Assembly: GCA_937927945.1 (NCBI GenBank)
Contig: CALEYW010000018.1
Coordinates: 1 to 64,000, forward strand
Direction: 5' to 3'
DNA from: an uncultured candidate division WPS-2 bacterium
GTDB lineage: Bacteria; Vulcanimicrobiota; Vulcanimicrobiia; Vulcanimicrobiales; Vulcanimicrobiaceae
Length of the DNA: 64,000 nt
The first letter of the stretch is position 1. Every line of letters starts with the position of its first letter. Positions 22,629-31,037 of the stretch are shown here, one piece after another. Both the position numbers and the translations under genes were made by a program. The notes under the pieces were generated by a model. The model worked only from the letters and a program-made list of their open reading frames with translations, was not told the origin of the DNA and did not search any database.

Positions 22629-25600
22629 ATGTTTGCTTTTCATCGGACGACGGCGATATGGTTCTTTACATTTTTCGCCGTCGCCGCCGTATTTTGCACA
22701 GCAGTGCACGCCGCGCCGTCCGCCTCGGCGGTGCGGCAGATTCCCTTAGGTCCTCGGCTGACGGCGCCGCGGGCGACGGCGCCCCCTCTGCCGGGCGCGA
22801 TCCCCTCTCTTGCGTCGGGAGCCGCAGTCCGCCGGCCGCTGAGCGGTCGCGATCTGGTTCGCATCACCGCGAAACGGCCGCCGGCCGTGGCGCTCCGCGA
22901 CGCACTGGCACGGGCCAAGAAGGGCCGTCACACCCTCTCCGCGAGTGGGGCGACGATCACGCTCCTGGGCGACCATAACGCCTACGCCGTCGCCAATCAG
23001 CCCCAGATCGCCGACTTCACGCTGGGCTGGGGCGAGCAGGTCGGGTTCGATTGTTCGAACCTCACCGCGAACGAGGCGAACCTGAATTGGATCATCTTCC
23101 CGCCGGACGGGAGCGCCTTCATCAACAAGGCGACGGTCGGCACCGATGGGTTCGGCAACTGCCAAAGCCCGATTCAGGACATCACCCTCTCGACACCCTA
23201 TGGCAGCGGCACCGACGCGCCGTACGCTGGGGTCTGGGCGGTCGGGCTGCGCAAGCCCAACGGCGACTACGAAGCAGTGACGTACTTCGTCGTCACGAGC
23301 CAGCCGCAGCTGCAGACCTACAGCGACGGCGCCCTCAACCATCCGACGCGCGACTTCACCAGCGGTCAGACCATGTACGTCGTCGCAAACGGACTGAACC
23401 CGGCCGACTCGTACGCGATCGGCTTCGTACAAACGTCGGTTTCGCCGCTCAAATGCGTGTTCGCGGTTCCTTCGACGTTCGCCGCGCTGCCGAACTGCTT
23501 CGCGCAGAGCGTCGCTAACGCGGGGGTCGGGGCCGCGAGCGGGAGTTTCGAAGCGAGTTGGGACACGAGCGTCGGGCCGGCCGCATCGGGCAGCTACACG
23601 CTTCAATTGTACGACGTGACGCAGCATCATCTGATCGCAACGCAGCAGGTCGCGCTGCAAAGCGCGACCGTCAGCTGGACGTTGACGCCGTACCAAGGGG
23701 CGACGAACGGCACGACCGGATTGCCCGACTTCACCTATGCGTTCGACGGTTTCCTCGATCAGGCGGTGACCGGCCTGACCTTCGGCGTGAGCGGGCTGCC
23801 GGCGAACGGCACGTACCTCCTCACGGTGAGCGATCCCAACGGGGCCGTCCTCGCCTCGACGCAGTCGGCGGACGGAAAGCACGTCTCCGCGCCGGCGTCG
23901 ATGACGGTCGCCGGGGGGGCGGGAACGTCGGCGAAGATCCCGTTCGCGCTGAACGCCGCGAAGAACACCGCGCTCGGACCGACGCAGCTCTTCAACGCCG
24001 CCACGACGCTCCTGGCGCAACTGTACGACCCGGTCGGGCAGACGGTGCTTGCGGCGAAGAGTTTTACGCTGCTAGCGTACTCCGCCTCCGCCGCGTGGAA
24101 CGGAAACGCGTCGGTCAACGCCGCGCCGGGCGGAAGCTGTCAGGCAGGCTACTCACACATCCTCACGGTCACCAACACGTCGGCGAACTACGGAAGCATC
24201 AACGGCGACGGCATCGTCGGCATCAAGATCAACGCCGACGCCGCCGGCAGCGCGACGGTCTGCGCGACGAACGGCGACACTTCGGCCACCGACACGGCCG
24301 GCAACCTGTGGACGATCACCTATGCCAGCGGCTCCGCCACGGCAACGATCAACAATGCGAAGCCCGCCGCGCTTGCGCCGGGCCAGTCGGTCTCGTTCGC
24401 GATCACGATCGCTGCCGCGTCGAGCGCCTGCGGCGGACCGCCCTGCGCGCTGCAGACGCAGATCCTCCCGCTGCACGGCCTCGCGTACAGCGGGAACAAC
24501 ACCGTGACGAACGGTCTGCTCGTCGGCGGAAAGAACAACTCGTCGATACCCTCGAACTACGCCTGGGCCGTCACCGGGCCGGGCCCCGGCGCGGGGATCG
24601 TCGCGCCGCCGAGCTTCACCCAGATGATGTACGTCTCGGGGACGAACGGCGACCTCACGGCGAGCAGTTTCTATACGGTCACGGCGACGATCCAGAACAA
24701 CAACCCCGCCGGCAACGCGAACACCCTCAACGACGTCCGCTTCACCTTTCCGAGCAGCTACAATTTTACCACCGGCGGCAACACGCCGACGCTGCTCTCG
24801 CTCAAGACCCAAGCCGGCACCGCGATCAACGGCTGGAGTGTGTTCGTCCCGAACGGCACCTCGAACAACCTCACGCTGCCCAACACGTTTGCCATCGCCA
24901 ACGGCACGAACAACAGCGTCTCGGCCAACAATCCGATCCAACCGGGCACGACCGTCATCGCCACGTTGAAGATCCCCATGCCTGCGAACAGCTTCCCGCT
25001 GCAGCAGATTCCGGCCGACGGCAATTTCGACGGCGGCTGCATCCAAGTCACGGGAACGAAGTGCACCTACGCCGGCACGGCGCTGAACTCGAGCGGGACG
25101 CAGAATAGCGTCGCGGGGCCGACCAACGTCGATACGACCGAACTCGGCATCTACTCGCTCGACACCTCGAAGATGAGCGGCGCGTTCACGCCGCAGACGA
25201 TCGGCGCAGGCGTCGCGACGAGCACGACCTTCACGTTCACGAACACGCCGACGTCGGCCGATCCGAATCCGGACTGGATCGACCAGATCGTCTTGACCTT
25301 CCCCACGGGTGCGTACCCGACTTCGGTGACCGCGCCGGCGGGCTGGACCGTCACCGGCTCCGCGCCGACCTTCACGATCACCCTCAACGCCTGCACGCCC
25401 ACGCCCTGTCAGGAGACGAATGCCGTAGCGCCGGGCGGAACCCTGGCGCTGACGGTCGCCTTTCCTTCGGGGACGACGGCCGGTACCTACGACGGCGTCG
25501 GATCGGACCCGCCGGCGATCGTGTGGACGGTGCGGGGCGCGAACGGCGGTACGACCACGCCGAGCACCGCCGCGTTCGAGGGAAAGTCCAAGCTGGTGAT

Positions 25601-26669
25601 CTCGCCGGTGTCCGCCAGCGTCAAGTTCGCGGCGCTGGGCGGATACCCGACCGCCACGACGGTGACGACCAACAGCGAGCCGACCGACGGCAGCGATGCA
25701 GATGCAACACACGGCAATGCCCTCGACTACCGCATCACGAACAACGGATCGCAGACGATCACGGACGCCGCCATCACGATCCCTGTGCGCAATCGCGCGG
25801 GCGCGATCGGCACCGACTCGGGCGGGCAAAGTTGGCAAATCGTCGGAACGCCGGCCGCCGGCTCCTGCGCCGTCGCCGTCACCCAGGTGAATACGGGGAC
25901 CCCTGCCGACGGCTCGATCGTGCTGAGCGGCTGCAGCATCGCGCCCGGCGCCGCGCTCGACGTGACGTTCGACGCGAAGGCGCCGTATCAGATCGGAAGC
26001 GAGTTCGACTGGCCGGCGACGGTGTGCGCCGTGCATGCTTCCTGTTCGACGCTCTCGGTCGGGGCGGCACCTCAATGGTCGACCGCCGAGTTCGTGAAGA
26101 TCGTCGTCGATGCGCGCCTGAGCGTCATCTTCTCGAACGGGCCGCCGATCGTCGGCGCTACGCCGTCGCTCCCGAATCCCGGACCCGGCGGCAGCGGCGC
26201 CGGCGGGTCGACGCCGAACACGACCTGCCCCGCATGCTCGATCGTATCGCTCGGCGCGACGCCGGTGATCGATGTCGGCGCGTTCAACGGAAGTGCGACG
26301 TTCAACGATCTCATCGACGCGGCGGTGACCTCCGACGTGTCCGGCCCGAACGCGTGGGATCTCTACGTTTCGATCGATGCGAACCCGCTCAACGGTTCGA
26401 GCGCGAAAGAGTTCTCGATGAAGCTCGACTCCGGCGCGATGATCCCGTTGTCGGGCTTGACGGTTCCGGCGGCGGTCACGTCCTTCTTCCAGCCGCCTGC
26501 GACCGGCAGCGGCGTGTACCCGACGTCGGCAAGCGGGACGCTCCTCGGAACGTACACCGGCTCCGCTCACCGGCTCCCGATCGACACGATCCACAGCTTC
26601 CAGATCAACAACACCGGAGCAGCCGGACCGCAAGCGGTCACCCTGATGTGGACGCTGATCCCCAGCTGA
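22629..26669 (+). CDS. very large exported repeat protein, putative surface protein
   Basis: 1346 residues. A signal peptide (about 1-28, hydrophobic core IWFFTFFAVAAVFCTA, cleavage after VHA) is followed by low-charge beta-rich sequence full of Thr, Ala, Asn, Gly and Ser. Several segments look like Ig-like or DUF11-type modules, with repeated phrasing of the type NTSANYGSINGDG, TVTATIQNNNPAGNANTLNDV, TFTFTNTPTSADPNPDW and DYRITNNGSQTITDAAI. Scattered Cys pairs may form disulfides. No LPXTG or clear membrane anchor is present at the C-terminus. A surface or biofilm protein is likely. No good ribosome site precedes the ATG, and an in-frame stop at 22620 rules out an earlier start. Confidence 0.7.
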   Translation: MFAFHRTTAIWFFTFFAVAAVFCTAVHAAPSASAVRQIPLGPRLTAPRATAPPLPGAIPSLASGAAVRRPLSGRDLVRITAKRPPAVALRDALARAKKGRHTLSASGATITLLGDHNAYAVANQPQIADFTLGWGEQVGFDCSNLTANEANLNWIIFPPDGSAFINKATVGTDGFGNCQSPIQDITLSTPYGSGTDAPYAGVWAVGLRKPNGDYEAVTYFVVTSQPQLQTYSDGALNHPTRDFTSGQTMYVVANGLNPADSYAIGFVQTSVSPLKCVFAVPSTFAALPNCFAQSVANAGVGAASGSFEASWDTSVGPAASGSYTLQLYDVTQHHLIATQQVALQSATVSWTLTPYQGATNGTTGLPDFTYAFDGFLDQAVTGLTFGVSGLPANGTYLLTVSDPNGAVLASTQSADGKHVSAPASMTVAGGAGTSAKIPFALNAAKNTALGPTQLFNAATTLLAQLYDPVGQTVLAAKSFTLLAYSASAAWNGNASVNAAPGGSCQAGYSHILTVTNTSANYGSINGDGIVGIKINADAAGSATVCATNGDTSATDTAGNLWTITYASGSATATINNAKPAALAPGQSVSFAITIAAASSACGGPPCALQTQILPLHGLAYSGNNTVTNGLLVGGKNNSSIPSNYAWAVTGPGPGAGIVAPPSFTQMMYVSGTNGDLTASSFYTVTATIQNNNPAGNANTLNDVRFTFPSSYNFTTGGNTPTLLSLKTQAGTAINGWSVFVPNGTSNNLTLPNTFAIANGTNNSVSANNPIQPGTTVIATLKIPMPANSFPLQQIPADGNFDGGCIQVTGTKCTYAGTALNSSGTQNSVAGPTNVDTTELGIYSLDTSKMSGAFTPQTIGAGVATSTTFTFTNTPTSADPNPDWIDQIVLTFPTGAYPTSVTAPAGWTVTGSAPTFTITLNACTPTPCQETNAVAPGGTLALTVAFPSGTTAGTYDGVGSDPPAIVWTVRGANGGTTTPSTAAFEGKSKLVISPVSASVKFAALGGYPTATTVTTNSEPTDGSDADATHGNALDYRITNNGSQTITDAAITIPVRNRAGAIGTDSGGQSWQIVGTPAAGSCAVAVTQVNTGTPADGSIVLSGCSIAPGAALDVTFDAKAPYQIGSEFDWPATVCAVHASCSTLSVGAAPQWSTAEFVKIVVDARLSVIFSNGPPIVGATPSLPNPGPGGSGAGGSTPNTTCPACSIVSLGATPVIDVGAFNGSATFNDLIDAAVTSDVSGPNAWDLYVSIDANPLNGSSAKEFSMKLDSGAMIPLSGLTVPAAVTSFFQPPATGSGVYPTSASGTLLGTYTGSAHRLPIDTIHSFQINNTGAAGPQAVTLMWTLIPS

Positions 26670-26673
26670 GAAC

Positions 26674-29600
26674 CTACGCTTCGACCGGGATGCGGCCGTT
26701 CTTGGTCAGCTCCTCGAGCGTTTCGAAGTTGGTCTCTTCGAGCTCGCGGATGCGGCCCTTGTCGACGCGGATGCGGCCTTGGGCGCGCTCGTCGCTGAGC
26801 ACGGCCTTCAGGTACCGCCCCGTGTGCGAGGCCTTGTCGGCGGCGACGTCTTCGGGCGTTCCGGTGGCGACGATCGTCCCGCCCTTGTCGCCGCCCTCCG
26901 GGCCGAGGTCGATCACGTAGTCGGCGGTCTTGATCACGTCGAGGTTGTGCTCGATCACCAGCACCGTGTTGCCCATCTGCACCAAGCGCTGCAGTACTTC
27001 GAGCAGCTTGTGGATGTCGGCGAAGTGCAAGCCCGTCGTCGGCTCGTCGAGCACGTAGAACGTGCGGCCGGTCGCGCGGCGGGAGAGTTCGGTCGCGAGC
27101 TTGATGCGCTGCGCTTCGCCGCCGGAGAGCTGCGTCGCCGGCTGGCCCATCTGGATGTAGCCGAGGCCGACCTCGCAGATCGTCTTGAGCTTGTTGGCGA
27201 TGCGCGGGATCGTCGAGAACAGCTCGGCCGCCTCGTCGACCCGCATCGCGAGCACGTCGGCGATCGACTTGCCCTTGTACTTCACCTCGAGCGTCTGCGC
27301 GTTGTAGCGCTTGCCGTGACAGACCTCGCACGGCACGTAGACGTCGGGCAGGAAGTGCATCTCGATTTTCACGATGCCGTCGCCCTGACAGCCCTCGCAG
27401 CGCCCGCCCTTCACGTTGAACGAAAACCGGCCCGGGGTGTAGCCGCGCATCTTCGCTTCGGGCGTGAGCGAATACAGCTCGCGGATCTGATCGAACGCGC
27501 CGGTGTACGTCGCGGGGTTCGAGCGCGGGGTGCGGCCGATCGGCGACTGGTCGATCACGACCATCTTGTCGAGCGCCTCGGCGCCCTTCACCCGGCCGTA
27601 CGTTCCGCCGGCCGGCTGATGGTGCAGGTACTGGTTGAGCGCCTTGACGACGACCTGATTGACGAGGGTCGACTTGCCGGAACCGCTCACGCCCGTGACG
27701 CAGGTGAACGTCCCCAGCGGAATGTCGACGTCGACCTTGTTCAGGTTGTTCGCGGTCGCGCCGAGCACGCTGAGCGTGCCGCGGCCGGGCTTGCGATGTT
27801 TCGGAATCGCGATGAACTGCCGTCCCGAAAGATAGGCCCCGGTCAGCGACTCCGGGTTCTCCTCGATCTGCTCGATTGAACCGACCGAGAGAATCCGGCC
27901 GCCTTCGGCGCCGGCGCCGGGCCCGACGTCGACGATCACGTCGGCCGCGCGCATCGTGTCCTCGTCGTGTTCGATGACGATCAGCGTGTTGCCGATGTCA
28001 CGCAGCGTCTCGAGCGTCGCCAGCAGACGATCGTTGTCGCGCTGATGGAGCCCGATCGAGGGTTCGTCCAAGATGTACAGCACGCCGACCAGCGACGAGC
28101 CGATCTGCGTCGCCAGCCGGATGCGCTGCGACTCGCCGCCCGAGAGCGTCGTCGCCGAGCGCGAGAGGTTCAGGTAGCCGAGGCCGACGTTCTTGAGAAA
28201 GCCCAGCCGGGCGCGGATCTCCTTGAGGATCTGCGCGGAGATCTTCGCGTCGCGCTCGGTCGGATGGAATTCGGCGAAGAACCGCTCTGCCGCCTCGACC
28301 GACATCGACGTCGTCTCGTGGATGTTCCGATCCGCGACCGTCACGCCCAGCGCTTCGGGTTTGAGCCGCGCCCCTTTGCAGACCTTACACGTCGACGCCG
28401 ACATGTATTTCTCGATCTCTTCTTTGACGTAGTCCGACGACGTCTCGTTGTAGCGGCGTTGGAGGTTGTTGACGACCCCTTCGAACTGCGACTCGTACTC
28501 CCACTGATGACCGGAGCGCGACTCGTAGGTGAACTTCTGCTTCTTGTCGGCGCCGTAGAGGATCATCTCGACGACGTCTTCGGGCAGCGCCTCGATCGGC
28601 GTCGTCGGCTTGCAGCGGCGCGAACGCAGCAAACGTTCCACCTGCTGGAGGTAGTACGGGTTGGTCGACGGATACCGGCCGCCGCCCATGTTCTTCGACC
28701 ACGGAACGATCGCGCCGTCGGCGATCGACTTCGTGCGGTCGGGGATGACCTTCCACGGATCGATCTCGATCTTGACGCCCAGGCCGCTGCAGGCCGGACA
28801 TGCGCCGTAGGGGGAGTTGAACGAGAACAGCCGCGGCTCGAGCTCTTGAAACGAGATCCCGCAGTACGCGCAGGCGAACGACTCGCTGAACGTCGCTTCG
28901 ACCCACTGCTCCGACGGTTTCTCCGTACCTTCGTTCACCTTGGCTTGATAGAGCACGGTGACGATGCCGGTCGAGAGCTTGAGCGTCGTCTCGATCGAGT
29001 CGGTCAGCCGGGTGCGCACGTCGGGCTTCACGACGAGCCGGTCGACCACGACCTCGACGGTGTGCTTGCGCTTCTTGTCGAGTTCGATCTTGTCTTTGAG
29101 CTCGCGGATCTCGCCGTCGACCCGCACGCGCGCGAAGCCCTCTTTGCCGATTTCCTCGAACAGCTTGGTGTACTCGCCCTTGCGGCCGCGGATGACCGGT
29201 GCCAAGAGCTGGATGCGCGTCCCTTCGGGGAACGCCAGAATCTGATCGACGATCTGCTCGGCGGTCTGCGAGCTGATCGCGCGGCCGCACTGGTAGCAAT
29301 GCGGCTTGCCGACGCGCGCGTAGAGCAGGCGCAAGTAGTCGTAGATCTCGGTGACCGTGCCGACCGTCGAACGCGGATTGCGTGAGGTCGACTTCTGGTC
29401 GATCGAGATCGCCGGCGAGAGACCCTCGATGTAGTCGACGTCCGGCTTCTCCATCTGTCCCAGGAACTGCCGGGCGTAGGAGGACAGCGACTCGACATAC
29501 CGGCGCTGCCCTTCGGCGTAGATCGTATCGAAAGCGAGCGAGGACTTGCCGGAACCGGACAAGCCGGTGACCACGATGAGCTTGTTGCGCGGCAGCGTCA

Positions 29601-29679
29601 GATCGACGTTTTTAAGGTTGTGTTCGCGCGCGCCCTTGATAACGATCCTATCGAGGGCGTGTGTGGTCCCGTCAGACAT
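26674..29679 (-). CDS. uvrA: UvrABC excinuclease subunit A
   Basis: 1001 residues. It is the damage-recognition ATPase of nucleotide excision repair. Walker A GLSGSGKS is at 39-46, and the second is GVSGSGKST in the C-terminal half. Both ABC signatures (LSGGESQRIRLA and LSGGEAQRIKLA) and zinc-finger Cys pairs (CACPAC-type at about 280 and CEGCQGDG...CEVC near 780) are visible. The N-terminal sequence ALDRIVIKGAREHNLKNVDL is typical, and the length is slightly above average. It is convergent with the large surface protein, 4 bp apart. Confidence 0.98.
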   Translation of the reverse strand: MSDGTTHALDRIVIKGAREHNLKNVDLTLPRNKLIVVTGLSGSGKSSLAFDTIYAEGQRRYVESLSSYARQFLGQMEKPDVDYIEGLSPAISIDQKSTSRNPRSTVGTVTEIYDYLRLLYARVGKPHCYQCGRAISSQTAEQIVDQILAFPEGTRIQLLAPVIRGRKGEYTKLFEEIGKEGFARVRVDGEIRELKDKIELDKKRKHTVEVVVDRLVVKPDVRTRLTDSIETTLKLSTGIVTVLYQAKVNEGTEKPSEQWVEATFSESFACAYCGISFQELEPRLFSFNSPYGACPACSGLGVKIEIDPWKVIPDRTKSIADGAIVPWSKNMGGGRYPSTNPYYLQQVERLLRSRRCKPTTPIEALPEDVVEMILYGADKKQKFTYESRSGHQWEYESQFEGVVNNLQRRYNETSSDYVKEEIEKYMSASTCKVCKGARLKPEALGVTVADRNIHETTSMSVEAAERFFAEFHPTERDAKISAQILKEIRARLGFLKNVGLGYLNLSRSATTLSGGESQRIRLATQIGSSLVGVLYILDEPSIGLHQRDNDRLLATLETLRDIGNTLIVIEHDEDTMRAADVIVDVGPGAGAEGGRILSVGSIEQIEENPESLTGAYLSGRQFIAIPKHRKPGRGTLSVLGATANNLNKVDVDIPLGTFTCVTGVSGSGKSTLVNQVVVKALNQYLHHQPAGGTYGRVKGAEALDKMVVIDQSPIGRTPRSNPATYTGAFDQIRELYSLTPEAKMRGYTPGRFSFNVKGGRCEGCQGDGIVKIEMHFLPDVYVPCEVCHGKRYNAQTLEVKYKGKSIADVLAMRVDEAAELFSTIPRIANKLKTICEVGLGYIQMGQPATQLSGGEAQRIKLATELSRRATGRTFYVLDEPTTGLHFADIHKLLEVLQRLVQMGNTVLVIEHNLDVIKTADYVIDLGPEGGDKGGTIVATGTPEDVAADKASHTGRYLKAVLSDERAQGRIRVDKGRIRELEETNFETLEELTKNGRIPVEA

Positions 29680-29868
29680 GCTTTCGCAGAGACCCGCGCG
29701 CGCAACGGAACAGTTCCAAGACCGAGGCGTCTCCGCTCATCGAACATACGTTCGTCGACGCTTGGCATACCCCTCTGCCCGCGCGTCACACCAATGGCCA
29801 GGGGTCGCCTTGAGGGAGGGGGAAACAGCCGAACGATCGGCAGCGGACATGCCTGCGGGGAGGGCTTC

Positions 29869-30189
29869 ATGAGCGATCTCGTACCGGAACGAAAGAGCGT
29901 CACCGTCGCCGTCGTGCTCGCGCTCGTCGCCGGCTGCCTGGGCGTTCACCGGTTCTATCTCGGGCAACCCGGCCGCGCGCTGCTAATGCTCGGCGTCCTG
30001 GCCGCGAGCCTCCTCGCCGCGCTCTGGTACGTGTGGGGCATCTTCGCGTTGCTCGTCCCAGGCCTGTGGTCGCTGGCGGATTGCTTCATGCTGCCCGGCG
30101 AGATCCGGCGCATGCACGACGAAGCCGAAGCCGAGGTCATCATGCGCGTCCACGGCCTCGCGCCCGCCCGCGTGCGCGGCCGCTCCTAG
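29869..30189 (+). CDS. TM2-domain membrane protein
   Basis: 106 residues from the ATG at 29869, preceded by GGGGAGGG. Two transmembrane helices: TVAVVLALVAGCLGVHRFYLG and LLMLGVLAASLLAALWYVWGIF/LVPGLWSLAD. The GVHRFYLGQPGRALL turn and the DCF after helix two are the TM2 signature. A charged C-terminal tail follows. Function in bacteria is unknown. It is divergent from uvrA, and its stop overlaps the convergent HAD gene by 4 nt. The 189 bp between uvrA and this gene hold no feature I can support. Confidence 0.85.
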   Translation: MSDLVPERKSVTVAVVLALVAGCLGVHRFYLGQPGRALLMLGVLAASLLAALWYVWGIFALLVPGLWSLADCFMLPGEIRRMHDEAEAEVIMRVHGLAPARVRGRS

Positions 30190-30914
30190 CTCGCGACCGG
30201 CGCCGGAGGCAGGACGGCGAGCACGTCGGCGATCGTCGCGACGATCGCGTCGGGGCGCGGGCCCTCGGCCGGGATCGGCTTGCGGTGCACGTCGATGAGC
30301 ACGGTGAACATGCCGACGTCGTGCGCGCCGCGGACGTCGCGGTCGTAGCGGTCGCCGACCATCGCGGTGCGTTCCGGCGTCGAGCCAAGCTCGCGGCAGG
30401 CGTGCAGGAACAACTCCGGGTCCGGCTTCACCATCCCGACCTCGTCGGCGAGAAAGAACGCGTCCATTCGCTCGCGCAGGCCGAGCCGGTCGATCTTGTC
30501 GTGATGGGTCGCGGCGAACCCGTTCGTCACCAGGCCGAGCTTGCAGCCGCGCTGACGCAGCCGGTCGAGGAGCTCGATCGTGCCCGGGAACAGCTCGAGC
30601 GCGCCCGAGCGCGCGGCGACGTACTCGTCGGCGGCACGATGCGCCAGCGCGCGATCGTCGATCCCGACCGACAGCAGCGCTTCGTACCACATCCGTTCGC
30701 GCTCGACGGAGATCGCGACGCCCAAGTGCGCCGTCGAAAGTGCGGCCCAGTACTTCTGCGCCGACGCATCGTACGCGTCGGTGAGCGCTTGCGCGTCGAT
30801 CCCGCGTTCGCGCGCGATCGCATCGGAGACCGAGCGCGCGGCCGAACGATAGGCCGTCGTGTCGTCGTGAAGCGTATCGTCGAGATCGAAGAGCACCGTG
30901 TCGATGTGTCTCAA
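30186..30914 (-). CDS. HAD-family hydrolase (HAD-IA, YjjG-like)
   Basis: 242 residues from a TTG with GGAG 5 nt upstream. All four HAD motifs are visible: I, VLFDLDDTL (nucleophile D10); II, LGLVTNG; III, MVKPDPELF; IV, VGDRYDRDVRGAHDVG. A helical cap sits between motifs I and II (about 18-95), as in subfamily IA phosphatases that dephosphorylate nucleotides or sugar phosphates. The substrate is unknown. The short gap downstream of alpha-mannosidase may not imply a link. Confidence 0.9.
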   Translation of the reverse strand: MRHIDTVLFDLDDTLHDDTTAYRSAARSVSDAIARERGIDAQALTDAYDASAQKYWAALSTAHLGVAISVERERMWYEALLSVGIDDRALAHRAADEYVAARSGALELFPGTIELLDRLRQRGCKLGLVTNGFAATHHDKIDRLGLRERMDAFFLADEVGMVKPDPELFLHACRELGSTPERTAMVGDRYDRDVRGAHDVGMFTVLIDVHRKPIPAEGPRPDAIVATIADVLAVLPPAPVAS

Positions 30915-30940
30915 CGGCGCTCCGCCCCAGGCTGCGCGCC

Positions 30941-30959
30941 CCCCACGCGATGCGTGGGG
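30941..30959. repeat. GC-rich perfect hairpin between HAD and alpha-mannosidase genes
   Basis: Arms CCCCACGC and GCGTGGGG surround a GAT loop. No T-run follows on either strand, so it is not a standard intrinsic terminator. A partial echo, GATGCGTGGGG, occurs at about 35064. The rest of the 123-bp gap (30915-31037) holds nothing else I recognise. Confidence 0.5.
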
Positions 30960-31037
30960 CCCCCAGTCCGACCTCGCAACAACGCTGTCGCCCAGGCCCC
31001 ATTCCGCTGCGCTCGGTCCATTACCGTCACCTTCACG

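Noticed and set aside
24153..26633. 826-codon frame opposite the large surface protein
   Set aside because: Arg-rich shadow of a confident gene with signal peptide and modular repeats. It has no domain and no ribosome site.
30941..30959. GC hairpin as a terminator
   Set aside because: No T-run on either strand. Reported only as a hairpin.
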